Shown in pieces: positions 1 through 6,581 of a DNA stretch of 8,303 nt. Source of the stretch: Klebsiella pneumoniae (GTDB lineage: Bacteria > Pseudomonadota > Gammaproteobacteria > Ga0077536); NCBI GenBank assembly GCA_945873015.1, contig CAMCBY010000168.1, forward strand, positions 1-8,303, written 5' to 3'. Both the position numbers and the translations under genes were made by a program. The stretch's first letter is position 1, and each line of letters begins with the position of its first letter. The notes under the pieces are model-generated. The model was given only the letters and a program-made list of their open reading frames with translations. It was not told the DNA's origin and made no database searches.

Positions 1-2
1 GG

Positions 3-119
3 GTCGAAGACGGTGAACGTACCTGGCTCAGCGACGCCACCATCGCCAGCTATCACACCGTGTGGTTCGAACTGCACGAAGACATCCTGCGGGTGCTTGG
101 CCGCGCCCGCGAGGAATAG
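3..119 (+). CDS. C-terminal end of an unrecognised upstream protein (partial)
   Basis: An open frame runs from the left edge to a TAG at 117-119 and encodes the last 38 residues of a protein whose start lies outside the window. The tail is rich in charged and aromatic residues (it includes TVWFELHEDILRVLG) and looks like a soluble amphipathic helix; no family can be named from it. The frame is credited because the stop codon overlaps the ribosome binding site of the next gene (AGGAGAG at 118-124) and only 10 bases separate the stop from the next ATG. This is the arrangement of two translationally coupled genes of one operon. The upstream protein is therefore probably a partner of the dikinase-like protein that follows. 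Confidence 0.65.
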   Translation, partial: VEDGERTWLSDATIASYHTVWFELHEDILRVLGRAREE

Positions 120-129
120 GAGAGTAGAC

Positions 130-1869
130 ATGGCCAATCCTCTCGGACGTTACCTGCTCGCATTGGATGGCAGCGCACTGCCGAGCCGCGAGCTGGTCGG
201 CGGCAAGGCCTGGTCGGTGGCGCGCATGCTGAGCTTGGGACTGCGTGTGCCGCCGGCGGTGGTGATCACCACCGACGCCTGTCGCGCTTATCTTGAAACC
301 GGCAGTGTGCCGGCTGCACTGAGCGCCGAAATCGATACCGCCATCGAATGGCTGGAGACCGCCACCGGCCGCCAGTTCGGCGGTGCCAGACCCTTGCTGG
401 TATCGGTGCGTTCCGGTGCCGCGATTTCCATGCCGGGCATGATGGACACGGTCTTGAACCTCGGCATCAATACCGCGACTGAAGCCGCGCTCGCCGCTGA
501 AGCGGGTGATGAGAATTTCGCCCGCGATACCCATCGCCGCTTTCTCGAGCTCTACGCAAGCATCGTCTTGAAGGCGACGCTCAGCGAAGATACCGCGCGC
601 GATGCGGCCAGCCTGCGCGCCGAGATCGCGAGTCAGGGTGAGGGCGTACCGGAAGACCCGCGCGCGCAATTGCTGGCCGCGGTCAACGCGGTATTCGATT
701 CGTGGAATTCGCGCCGCGCGCGTCGTTATCGCCAGCATCACGGCATCGCCGACAGTCTCGGCACCGCCGTCACCGTGCAGGCGATGGTGTTCGGTAATCT
801 CGACGCCCGCTCCGGTACCGGCGTGCTGTTCAGCCGTAATCCATTGACCGGCGATGTGGCGCCCTATGGCGAATACCTGCACCGCGCCCAGGGCGAGGAC
901 GTGGTATCGGGCAAGTTCACGCCCGAACCCTTGAGCACGCTGGCGGCCTCGGCACCCGACGTGCATGCGCAACTCATGCAAGCCGCCGCCACCCTCGAAC
1001 GCGAAAACGCCGATGTGCAGGATATTGAATTCACCGTGCAGCACGGTGAGTTGTTCCTGTTGCAGACCCGCTCGGCCAAACGTGCGCCGCAGGCGGCGGT
1101 GCGTTTCGCCGTCGATATGGTCGATGAGGGGCGTATCGATACCCGCACCGCGCTCGCGCGGGTACAGGCCGAGCAGATCCGCACCCTGCTCAAACCGCGC
1201 CTCGCCGATGGCGCGACCGCGGGCGCATTGGTACTGGCGCAGGGTGAACCGGCTTGCCAGGGCGTCGGTAGCGGTGTGGTGGTCGGCGACTCCGACAGTG
1301 CCGAGCAGCGCGCACAAGCCGGTGAGGCGGTGGTACTGGCCCGTGCCACCACCAGCCCCGAAGACGTCCACGGCATGATTGCGGCGCACGCCGTCATCAC
1401 CGAACAGGGCGGCGCCACGTCCCATGCGGCGGTCGTGAGCCGCGCACTCGGCGTGCCCTGTATCGTCGGTTGCGGCGCCGGTACGCTGGCCGCTTTGCAC
1501 GGCCAGGCGGTGACCGTCGACGCCAATACCGGGCACATCTACGCCGGTCTGCTGCCGGTGGTGACGCCCGATGAATCCGATGACCCGCGCCTCGCCAAGC
1601 TGCACGCGTGGGCGGTGGCGGCAAGCCCGGTCACGGTGCTGCGCGAAAACGACCCGGCGGCCGGCGCGGCGTTCGACCTCTCCGAGGTCGAGGGCGGCGA
1701 GGACCCGGAACGTTTGCCGGCCTTGCTGGTCGGCAAAAACGCAGTGCGCGGCGGCGCGATTGAAAGCGACGCCGGCGTCGCGGCCGCGCTGGCGGCCGGC
1801 GTCAAGACTATTGTCGCGCGTCATCCGCTGCCGGTATTGCTGGCGGCCATCCATGGGGCGGCGGGGTAG
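130..1869 (+). CDS. truncated pyruvate,phosphate dikinase-like protein (ATP-grasp plus phosphohistidine domains)
   Basis: This 579-residue protein resembles the N-terminal two thirds of pyruvate,phosphate dikinase (PPDK). The nucleotide-binding domain is recognisable from GGKAWSVARM (about residues 24-33), the strongly conserved VSVRSGAAISMPGMMDTVLN (about 92-111), SGTGVLFSRNPLTGD (about 226-240) and LFLLQTRSAKRAP (about 309-321). The phosphohistidine domain carries TEQGGATSHAAVVSRALGVP, with His432 as the expected phosphoryl carrier. Full PPDK (roughly 880 residues) continues into a PEP/pyruvate-binding TIM barrel with its own catalytic Cys. Here only about 100 residues follow the His domain, and they lack that barrel. 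ATP-dependent autophosphorylation is therefore expected, but the final acceptor is unknown. Shortened PPDK-like proteins are known in other bacteria, for example mycobacteria. The start is ATG 130, preceded by AGGAGAG five bases upstream; an in-frame GTG at 13 would overlap the upstream gene. An operon with that gene is likely. Domain assignment is firm; the substrate is not known. Confidence 0.9.
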   Translation: MANPLGRYLLALDGSALPSRELVGGKAWSVARMLSLGLRVPPAVVITTDACRAYLETGSVPAALSAEIDTAIEWLETATGRQFGGARPLLVSVRSGAAISMPGMMDTVLNLGINTATEAALAAEAGDENFARDTHRRFLELYASIVLKATLSEDTARDAASLRAEIASQGEGVPEDPRAQLLAAVNAVFDSWNSRRARRYRQHHGIADSLGTAVTVQAMVFGNLDARSGTGVLFSRNPLTGDVAPYGEYLHRAQGEDVVSGKFTPEPLSTLAASAPDVHAQLMQAAATLERENADVQDIEFTVQHGELFLLQTRSAKRAPQAAVRFAVDMVDEGRIDTRTALARVQAEQIRTLLKPRLADGATAGALVLAQGEPACQGVGSGVVVGDSDSAEQRAQAGEAVVLARATTSPEDVHGMIAAHAVITEQGGATSHAAVVSRALGVPCIVGCGAGTLAALHGQAVTVDANTGHIYAGLLPVVTPDESDDPRLAKLHAWAVAASPVTVLRENDPAAGAAFDLSEVEGGEDPERLPALLVGKNAVRGGAIESDAGVAAALAAGVKTIVARHPLPVLLAAIHGAAG

Positions 1870-1884
1870 CGCCGCAACGTTTTC

Positions 1885-1949
1885 TGTGGGTCAGACTTCA
1901 GTCTGACATTGGTATTGGTTTTCAGTGTCAGACTGAAGTCTGACCCACA
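1885..1949. repeat. REPIN-like inverted pair of REP palindromes
   Basis: Two perfect 24-base arms, 1885-1908 and 1926-1949, are reverse complements of each other and are separated by 17 bases. Each arm is itself a palindrome: GTCAGACT-TC-AGTCTGAC at 1890-1907 and GTCAGACT-GA-AGTCTGAC at 1928-1945. Each has a GTGG-type head at its outer side. A tetranucleotide head next to a small imperfect palindrome, present as an inverted doublet, is the architecture of REP sequences mobilised by RAYT (TnpA-REP) transposases. In RNA the whole unit could fold into one 24-pair hairpin or two 8-pair hairpins. It sits 15 bases after the dikinase stop and 76 bases before accB, so it probably attenuates or stabilises transcripts between the two units. 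No T-run follows, so it is not a classic intrinsic terminator. Confidence 0.85.
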
Positions 1950-1967
1950 ATGTCATTCGCGCACCCG

Positions 1968-1996
1968 CTGGCGCTACAACAATCCCCTGCTAAACT
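1968..1996 (+). promoter_or_regulatory. possible weak promoter ahead of the biotin carboxylase operon
   Basis: A TGC-TAAACT element at 1988-1996 resembles an extended -10 box (TGN followed by TAAACT, four of six to consensus). A poor -35 candidate, CTGGCG, lies at 1968-1973 with 17-base spacing. Transcription would start near 2003, about 20 bases before the accB ATG at 2026. This is the only plausible sigma70-like signal seen between the REP pair and accB. It is weak, and readthrough from the dikinase gene is an alternative. Confidence 0.25.
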
Positions 1997-2025
1997 CTCG
2001 CCTCGAATTTTCAGGACCCCGTGCC

Positions 2026-2514
2026 ATGGCCAACCCGACACCCGCTGATATCGAAAATCTGATTGAGTTGTTCAATCGTTCCGACTGGGACGAGATGCAT
2101 TTGAAGACCGACGACCTCGAGATCTTCCTGTCCAACGATCCGAATGCGCGTCGTCCGTCGGCGCAGGCAGTCGCGGCACCCGTTGCCGCACCGCAGGTCA
2201 ACAGCACAGCGACGAGCACCGCACCGGCCGCCGCCACTGCCCACCCCGCAGAAGTCAGTATCCCGGCCGGCATGGTCGCAGTGCGGGCACCCAATCTCGG
2301 CACCTTCTATCGTTCGCCCAAACCCGGCGCGGCGTCTTATGTTGAAGTCGGTCAGGCCATCGAGGCCGATACCGAAGTCTGTCTCATCGAAGTGATGAAG
2401 CTTTTTACGCCAGTCAAATCGGGCGTCAAAGGCACGGTGCGTCAGATCGTCGTCAACGACGGCAGCATGGTCGAATACGAGCAGGTGCTGGTCATCATCG
2501 AGCCTGCGGCTTGA
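2026..2514 (+). CDS. accB: biotin carboxyl carrier protein, AccB type
   Basis: This 162-residue protein is the carrier that shuttles carboxybiotin between the biotin carboxylase and the carboxyltransferase encoded next to it. Residues 1-35 form an AccB-like N-terminal segment (ADIENLIELFNRSDWDEMHL). They are followed by an Ala/Pro/Thr-rich flexible linker (about 45-80) and a biotinyl domain (about 85-162). The biotinylation motif is EVMKLF, with Lys125 the residue modified by biotin protein ligase. The segment GTFYRSPKPGAASYVEVG just before it corresponds to the protruding thumb of acetyl-CoA carboxylase carriers; pyruvate carboxylase-type carriers lack this thumb. The start at ATG 2026 matches AccB lengths and has only a weak AGGA nine bases upstream. 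Reading further upstream would run into the REP pair. The downstream accC-like gene begins 23 bases after the stop. Because the transferase here is not an acetyl-CoA carboxylase subunit, this is probably a specialised paralog rather than the housekeeping AccB. Confidence 0.92.
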   Translation: MANPTPADIENLIELFNRSDWDEMHLKTDDLEIFLSNDPNARRPSAQAVAAPVAAPQVNSTATSTAPAAATAHPAEVSIPAGMVAVRAPNLGTFYRSPKPGAASYVEVGQAIEADTEVCLIEVMKLFTPVKSGVKGTVRQIVVNDGSMVEYEQVLVIIEPAA

Positions 2515-2537
2515 TCTATAAATATCGAGCGTAGAAC

Positions 2538-3905
2538 GTGACCATCAAACGTACCCTGGTGGCGAACCGCGGCGAAATCGCCGTGCGCATCATTCGCGCC
2601 GCCCATGCCTTAGGGATAGAAACCGTGCAGGTGGTGTCGGCCGCCGATCGCGACTCCGAAGCGGCGCGGATGGCTGATCAAGTCGTGGTGATCGGCCCCG
2701 CACCCTCCAAACAAAGTTATTTGAACGCCAGCCTCATCGTGCACGCGGCCAAACAGACCGGCTGCGATGCGCTGCATCCCGGCTACGGTTTTCTGTCGGA
2801 GCGCGCGGAACTGGCGAACCTGTGCGCCGAGAACGGCATCACCTTCGTCGGCCCCGCGGCCGAGACTATTGGTGCCCTCGGCGACAAACTCCGTTCGCGC
2901 GCCATCGCCGCCGAAGCTGGCGTGCCGCTGGTGCCGGGCAGCGATCAGATTGTGTCGGTGACCGCCGCCCATGCGGCTGCGGAAAAACTCGGCTATCCGG
3001 TCCTCATGAAGGCCTCGGCCGGCGGTGGCGGGCGCGGCATGTTTGTCGCGCGTAACGCCGATGCCATCACCGCATCGTTCGACGCCGCCAGTACCGAAGC
3101 CCAGGAAGCCTTTGGCGACGGCACGCTCTACATGGAGACCTATGTCGAGAACGCACGCCATGTGGAAGTGCAGGCGGTCGGTGATGGCCGTGGTCGCGTG
3201 GTGCATTTCGGTGAACGCGATTGTTCGGTGCAGCGTCGTTATCAGAAGGTTGTCGAAGAAGCGCCGTGCGCCTTGATGCCGGCGAAACTGCGCGCCGAAT
3301 TGCACGAGGCGGCCATCAAGCTGCTGTCGTCGATGAAATATCTGAATGCCGGCACGGTGGAGTTCCTGTACGACGTCAATCGTCAGGCGATTTATTTCAT
3401 CGAAGTGAATACCCGCATCCAGGTCGAGCATCCGGTCAGCGAACAGGTGACGGGGTGGGATCTGGTGCAGACTCAGTTCCGCATCGCCGCCGGCGAAGCG
3501 GCGCTGCCGCGTCAGGATCAGATCAAGGTCAACCGCCACGCGATTGAATGCCGCATCAATGCCGAAGATGCGGCCAGGAACTTCATGCCGAGTCCGGGGC
3601 GCATCACGCGCTGGTCGCCGCCGCGCGGCGCCGGCATTCGTGTCGACAGCCATTGTCGCGACGGTTACCTGGTGCCGCCTTATTACGACTCGATGATAGC
3701 CAAGCTGGTCGTGACCGCCGATTCCCGCCCTGAAGCGGTCGAGCGGCTTAAAGTCGCGCTGGCCAATTTCGAAGTCGAAGGGCTGACCACCAACATCCCG
3801 TTGCTGCGTTATATCGCCGCCCAGCCCGATTTCGCCGCGAACAAAATCCATACCCGCTGGCTGGAGCAGGATGTCCTGCCCGGTTTTCAGCAAGACCACG
3901 CTTGA
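2538..3905 (+). CDS. accC: biotin carboxylase subunit (AccC family)
   Basis: This 455-residue ATP-grasp enzyme carboxylates the biotin of the carrier using ATP and bicarbonate in the cytoplasm. The N-terminal domain opens with VANRGEIAVRIIRAA and contains HPGYGFLSERAELA (about 80-93). The ATP-grasp core has the Gly-rich lid KASAGGGGRGMF (158-169). Residues matching the E. coli enzyme are Lys117, Lys158, His208, Gln232, Lys237, Glu275, Glu289, Asn291, Arg293, Glu297 and Arg339 (NTRIQVEHP, HAIECRINAED). One departure is VQRRYQK: Tyr235 replaces the His usual in acetyl-CoA and pyruvate carboxylases. This position varies between carboxylase subfamilies. The length is typical of a free subunit. 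The start is GTG 2538, which gives the expected short lead into VANRGEI; no good Shine-Dalgarno is seen, so coupling to accB is likely. The carboxyltransferase starts 9 bases after the stop. Confidence 0.95.
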   Translation: MTIKRTLVANRGEIAVRIIRAAHALGIETVQVVSAADRDSEAARMADQVVVIGPAPSKQSYLNASLIVHAAKQTGCDALHPGYGFLSERAELANLCAENGITFVGPAAETIGALGDKLRSRAIAAEAGVPLVPGSDQIVSVTAAHAAAEKLGYPVLMKASAGGGGRGMFVARNADAITASFDAASTEAQEAFGDGTLYMETYVENARHVEVQAVGDGRGRVVHFGERDCSVQRRYQKVVEEAPCALMPAKLRAELHEAAIKLLSSMKYLNAGTVEFLYDVNRQAIYFIEVNTRIQVEHPVSEQVTGWDLVQTQFRIAAGEAALPRQDQIKVNRHAIECRINAEDAARNFMPSPGRITRWSPPRGAGIRVDSHCRDGYLVPPYYDSMIAKLVVTADSRPEAVERLKVALANFEVEGLTTNIPLLRYIAAQPDFAANKIHTRWLEQDVLPGFQQDHA

Positions 3906-3914
3906 GGAGCCGTC

Positions 3915-5375
3915 ATGGCGCACATTGAATTTCTTGACGAGACCATGCGCGATGGGCAGCAGAGCCTGTGGGGCATGCGTATGCAGGCCGGCATGGCGCT
4001 GCCCGTTTCGCCCATCCTCGACCGCACCGGTTTCCGCGTCATCGACTTGACCGGTTCTTCGATGTTCGAGTGCCTGATCAAGTATTGCCACGAGAATCCG
4101 TGGGAAGGGCTCGATCTGCTGGTGCAGTCCATGCCGCGCACGCCGATTCGGGGTGGCATGCGCTCGAATGCTTCGGTGACTTTTGGTGTCACGCCCGATT
4201 CGCTGATGGACGCGTGGATGCGCCAGTTGAATGTGCATGGCGTGCGCAGCTTCTGGATTTACGACGTCTTGTTCAACAACGACAAGACCAAACGCCTGGC
4301 GAAAGTCGCCAAGCAGTTCGGCTCTGAAGTGGCCGGCGCGATCATGTTCACGCTCTCGCCGGTGCACACCGATGAGTACTACGCCAAACAGGCCGATGAG
4401 CTGTCGGTCTCGCCGGACATCGACACCTTGCTCCTGTACGACACAGCCGGAGTGCTTGAAAAGGAACGGATGCAGACGCTGCTGCCGGCGATAGTCGCCA
4501 AAGCGCGTGGCAAACCCATCGAGTTCCATTCCAACAATCTGCTCGGGCAGTCGGCCAAGGCCTACCTCGACAGCATCGATTTGGGCGTCACCATTCTGCA
4601 TACCGCGAGCCGGCCGATGGCCAATGGCCCGTCGGTGCCTTCGACCGAAGTGATGGTGCGCAACATCGAGCTGAAGGGCCACAGCCATTCCCTTGATACC
4701 AGGTTGTTCGCGCCAGTTGCCGAGCATTTCGAGAAAGTCGGCAAGGCCGCCGGCTTCCTGGTCAATCAATACGCCGAATACGACGTTCTCTCCATTCAGC
4801 ATCAGGTGCCGGGTGGCATGGTCGGCACCTTGAAGGCGCAGCTCGTGCAGCACGGCATGAGCGACAAACTCGAAGCGGTATTGAACGAGACCGCCAAGGT
4901 GCGTAAAGAGCTTGGTTACCCCGGCATGGCCACGCCCTTCAGCCAGTTGGTCGGCACGCTTGCGGTGCTGAACATCATCACCGGCAAACGTTATGCGTCG
5001 ATTCCCGACGAAGTCATTCAGTACGCAGCCGGTTTCTACGGCCAGACCGCCGCGCCCATCGACCCGAACGTGCTGGACATCATCATGTCTTCGCCGCGCG
5101 CCAAACAGGTGGTCGCCAACCCGCCGCCGCAGCCGACCATTGAAGAGCTGCGCAAGGAATACGGCACCGAAGACGACGATGAACTCATCCTGCGTGCGCT
5201 GGTGGCGGGCGAGGGACTGGAGAAGATGAAGAAGTCCGGGCCGGTCAAGACCACTTATCCCTATCTTTCCTCGCCGGAGCTCGATCAGGTGCGGCGCCTC
5301 ATGAACATCGCCCGCTCGCCGCTGGTCGAGATCAAGTCGGCGGACTTCGAGCTGACCTTGCGCAAGAACGCATGA
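3915..5375 (+). CDS. stand-alone carboxyltransferase, pyruvate carboxylase/oxaloacetate decarboxylase-alpha class, with altered metal site
   Basis: This 486-residue protein fits the DRE-TIM (HMGL-like) barrel plus the conserved PYC/OADA domain that transfers CO2 between carboxybiotin and a 2-oxo acid. Seen: DETMRDGQQSLW (8-19), aligning with the RDAHQS motif and keeping Arg12, Asp13 and Gln16; QVPGGM (297-302); and ATPFSQLVGT (339-348), keeping the Thr340 that corresponds to the catalytic Thr of pyruvate carboxylase. The expected carbamylated-Lys motif IKDM(A/S)G reads LYDTAG (Lys to Tyr175). The expected His-x-His pair reads FHSNN (His205 kept, second His to Asn207). There is no fused biotinyl domain; the carrier is encoded separately upstream. 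No membrane decarboxylase beta subunit is nearby, which argues against a sodium-pump decarboxylase. A strong GAGGAG (3904-3909) overlaps the accC stop and precedes ATG 3915 by five bases. The substrate is unknown; pyruvate is not assured given the changes. Confidence 0.9.
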   Translation: MAHIEFLDETMRDGQQSLWGMRMQAGMALPVSPILDRTGFRVIDLTGSSMFECLIKYCHENPWEGLDLLVQSMPRTPIRGGMRSNASVTFGVTPDSLMDAWMRQLNVHGVRSFWIYDVLFNNDKTKRLAKVAKQFGSEVAGAIMFTLSPVHTDEYYAKQADELSVSPDIDTLLLYDTAGVLEKERMQTLLPAIVAKARGKPIEFHSNNLLGQSAKAYLDSIDLGVTILHTASRPMANGPSVPSTEVMVRNIELKGHSHSLDTRLFAPVAEHFEKVGKAAGFLVNQYAEYDVLSIQHQVPGGMVGTLKAQLVQHGMSDKLEAVLNETAKVRKELGYPGMATPFSQLVGTLAVLNIITGKRYASIPDEVIQYAAGFYGQTAAPIDPNVLDIIMSSPRAKQVVANPPPQPTIEELRKEYGTEDDDELILRALVAGEGLEKMKKSGPVKTTYPYLSSPELDQVRRLMNIARSPLVEIKSADFELTLRKNA

Positions 5376-6559
5376 AGCTGCGTCGCGCGGTCATCGTCGA
5401 TGTGCTGCGTTCGCCTTTCGGGCGGGCGCGCGAGAATGGCGCGCTGGCGAGCCTGCACCCGGTCAATCTCTACGCGAGCGTGTTGGAGACCTTGGTTCAG
5501 CGTACCGGCATCGACCCGCAGCTCATCGAAGACTGCATCACCGGTTGCGTGATTCAGGTCGCCGAGCAGTCGGGCAACATCGGCCGTCAGGCGGTCTTGG
5601 CCGCCGGCCTGCCGGAATCCATCCCGGCGGTGACACTCGACAGAAAATGTGGCTCCGCCCAGCAGGCGATGGATTTTGCTGCGCAGGGTGTGATCGCCGG
5701 CGCCTATGACTGTGTGATTGCCGGCGGCGTCGAGATGATGAGTCTGGTGCCGATGCGGGTGAACCGCATGGGCAAAGACAACGAAGGCACGCGTTTTCAC
5801 GCGCGTTATCCCGAGGGTTTGATTCGCCAAGGTATCTCGGCCGAACTGATCGCCGCGCGCTGGGGCATTTCGCGCGAGGCACAGGATGCTTTTTCGCTGC
5901 GTTCGCACCAACTTGCCGGCGCTGACAGCGGCGCTGCGCGCGACATCGTCGCCCTCGAAGTTGAAAGCGCCGACGGGCGCAAGACCGTCGCCCGCGACGA
6001 AGGCGTGCGCGCCGATTCGACCTTGGAAAAACTGTTGAGCTTGAAACCGGCCTTCGAAGATGCCGCGATGGCGACTCGTTACCCCGAGATCGACTGGAGT
6101 GTGACCGCCGGCAACGCCAGTCAGGTCACCGATGGTGCGAGTGCAATGCTCATCATGGAAGAGCAGCTCGCCCACAGCCTCGGTTTGAAGCCGCGCGCGG
6201 CCATCACCCACTTCGCGGTGATGGGCGACGACCCGTTGTTGATGTTGACCGCCATCATTCCGGCCACACGCAAACTTTTAAAACGCGCCGGTTTGAGCAT
6301 CGATGCGGTCGATGCCTATGAAGTCAACGAAGCCTTCGCTTCAGTGCCGCTCGCCTGGCAAAAGGATCTCGGTGCTGAGCCCGACAAACTCAACGTGTTT
6401 GGCGGTGCTATCGCGCTTGGCCATCCGGTCGGTGCTTCGGGTGGCCGCCTGGTTGCCAATCTTTTGCGTGCGCTCGAAGCGCGCAACGGTCGCTATGGTC
6501 TGGTCACCATGTGTGAAAGCGGCGGCATGGCCAATGCCACCTTGATCGAACGTTTATAA
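5372..6559 (+). CDS. thiolase (acetyl-CoA acetyltransferase family)
   Basis: This 395-residue protein has the full length and motifs of a catalytic thiolase, which cleaves a 3-ketoacyl-CoA with CoA or runs the reverse Claisen condensation. The nucleophile is Cys93 in LDRKCGSAQQAM. NEAFA lies at 319-323, His351 is in GGAIALGHPVGASGGR, and the second Cys, 381, is in MCESGGMANA. All catalytic groups are present, so it is a working enzyme rather than an SCP2/lipid-transfer-like relative. Its ATG overlaps the carboxyltransferase stop as ATGA (5372-5375) and has no obvious Shine-Dalgarno of its own. Translation is therefore probably coupled, and the two proteins are needed in proportion. The segment 181-186 lacks much of the usual loop flanking, but overall length is normal. 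Direction and chain specificity cannot be read from the sequence; the operon suggests thiolysis of a ketoacyl-CoA made downstream of the carboxylation. Confidence 0.93.
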   Translation: MKLRRAVIVDVLRSPFGRARENGALASLHPVNLYASVLETLVQRTGIDPQLIEDCITGCVIQVAEQSGNIGRQAVLAAGLPESIPAVTLDRKCGSAQQAMDFAAQGVIAGAYDCVIAGGVEMMSLVPMRVNRMGKDNEGTRFHARYPEGLIRQGISAELIAARWGISREAQDAFSLRSHQLAGADSGAARDIVALEVESADGRKTVARDEGVRADSTLEKLLSLKPAFEDAAMATRYPEIDWSVTAGNASQVTDGASAMLIMEEQLAHSLGLKPRAAITHFAVMGDDPLLMLTAIIPATRKLLKRAGLSIDAVDAYEVNEAFASVPLAWQKDLGAEPDKLNVFGGAIALGHPVGASGGRLVANLLRALEARNGRYGLVTMCESGGMANATLIERL

Positions 6560-6581
6560 ATTCAAAACCAAGGGGAGCCCC

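Noticed and set aside
13..129. Extended N-terminus of the dikinase-like protein from GTG 13
   Set aside because: The added 39 residues are out of family and overlap the coupled upstream gene. ATG 130 has a good Shine-Dalgarno and gives the normal PPDK start.
28..1854. 608-codon open frame on the minus strand opposite the dikinase-like gene
   Set aside because: The product is an Arg/His/Gly-rich low-complexity sequence with no family motif. It mirrors a high-GC coding region whose sense product has clear PPDK motifs.
1885..1949. Intrinsic terminator of the dikinase-like gene, or terminal inverted repeats of an insertion sequence
   Set aside because: No T-run follows the hairpin. The 17-base interior holds no gene, and the nested palindromes fit a REP doublet better.
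2026..3905. Housekeeping acetyl-CoA carboxylase accBC operon
   Set aside because: The gene pair looks similar, but it is followed at once by a PYC-class transferase and a thiolase, and the carboxylase carries Tyr235. A dedicated complex fits better, though shared use is not excluded.
2610..4853. 747-codon open frame on the minus strand across accC and the carboxyltransferase
   Set aside because: It spans two sense genes with unmistakable motifs, and its product is Arg/His-rich without recognisable domains. Long antisense frames are expected at this GC content.
3915..5375. Sodium-pumping oxaloacetate decarboxylase alpha subunit, or HMG-CoA lyase
   Set aside because: No membrane beta or gamma subunit is encoded nearby and there is no fused biotinyl domain. 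HMG-CoA lyase is about 300 residues and lacks the QVPGGM and TPxSQxVG motifs seen here.
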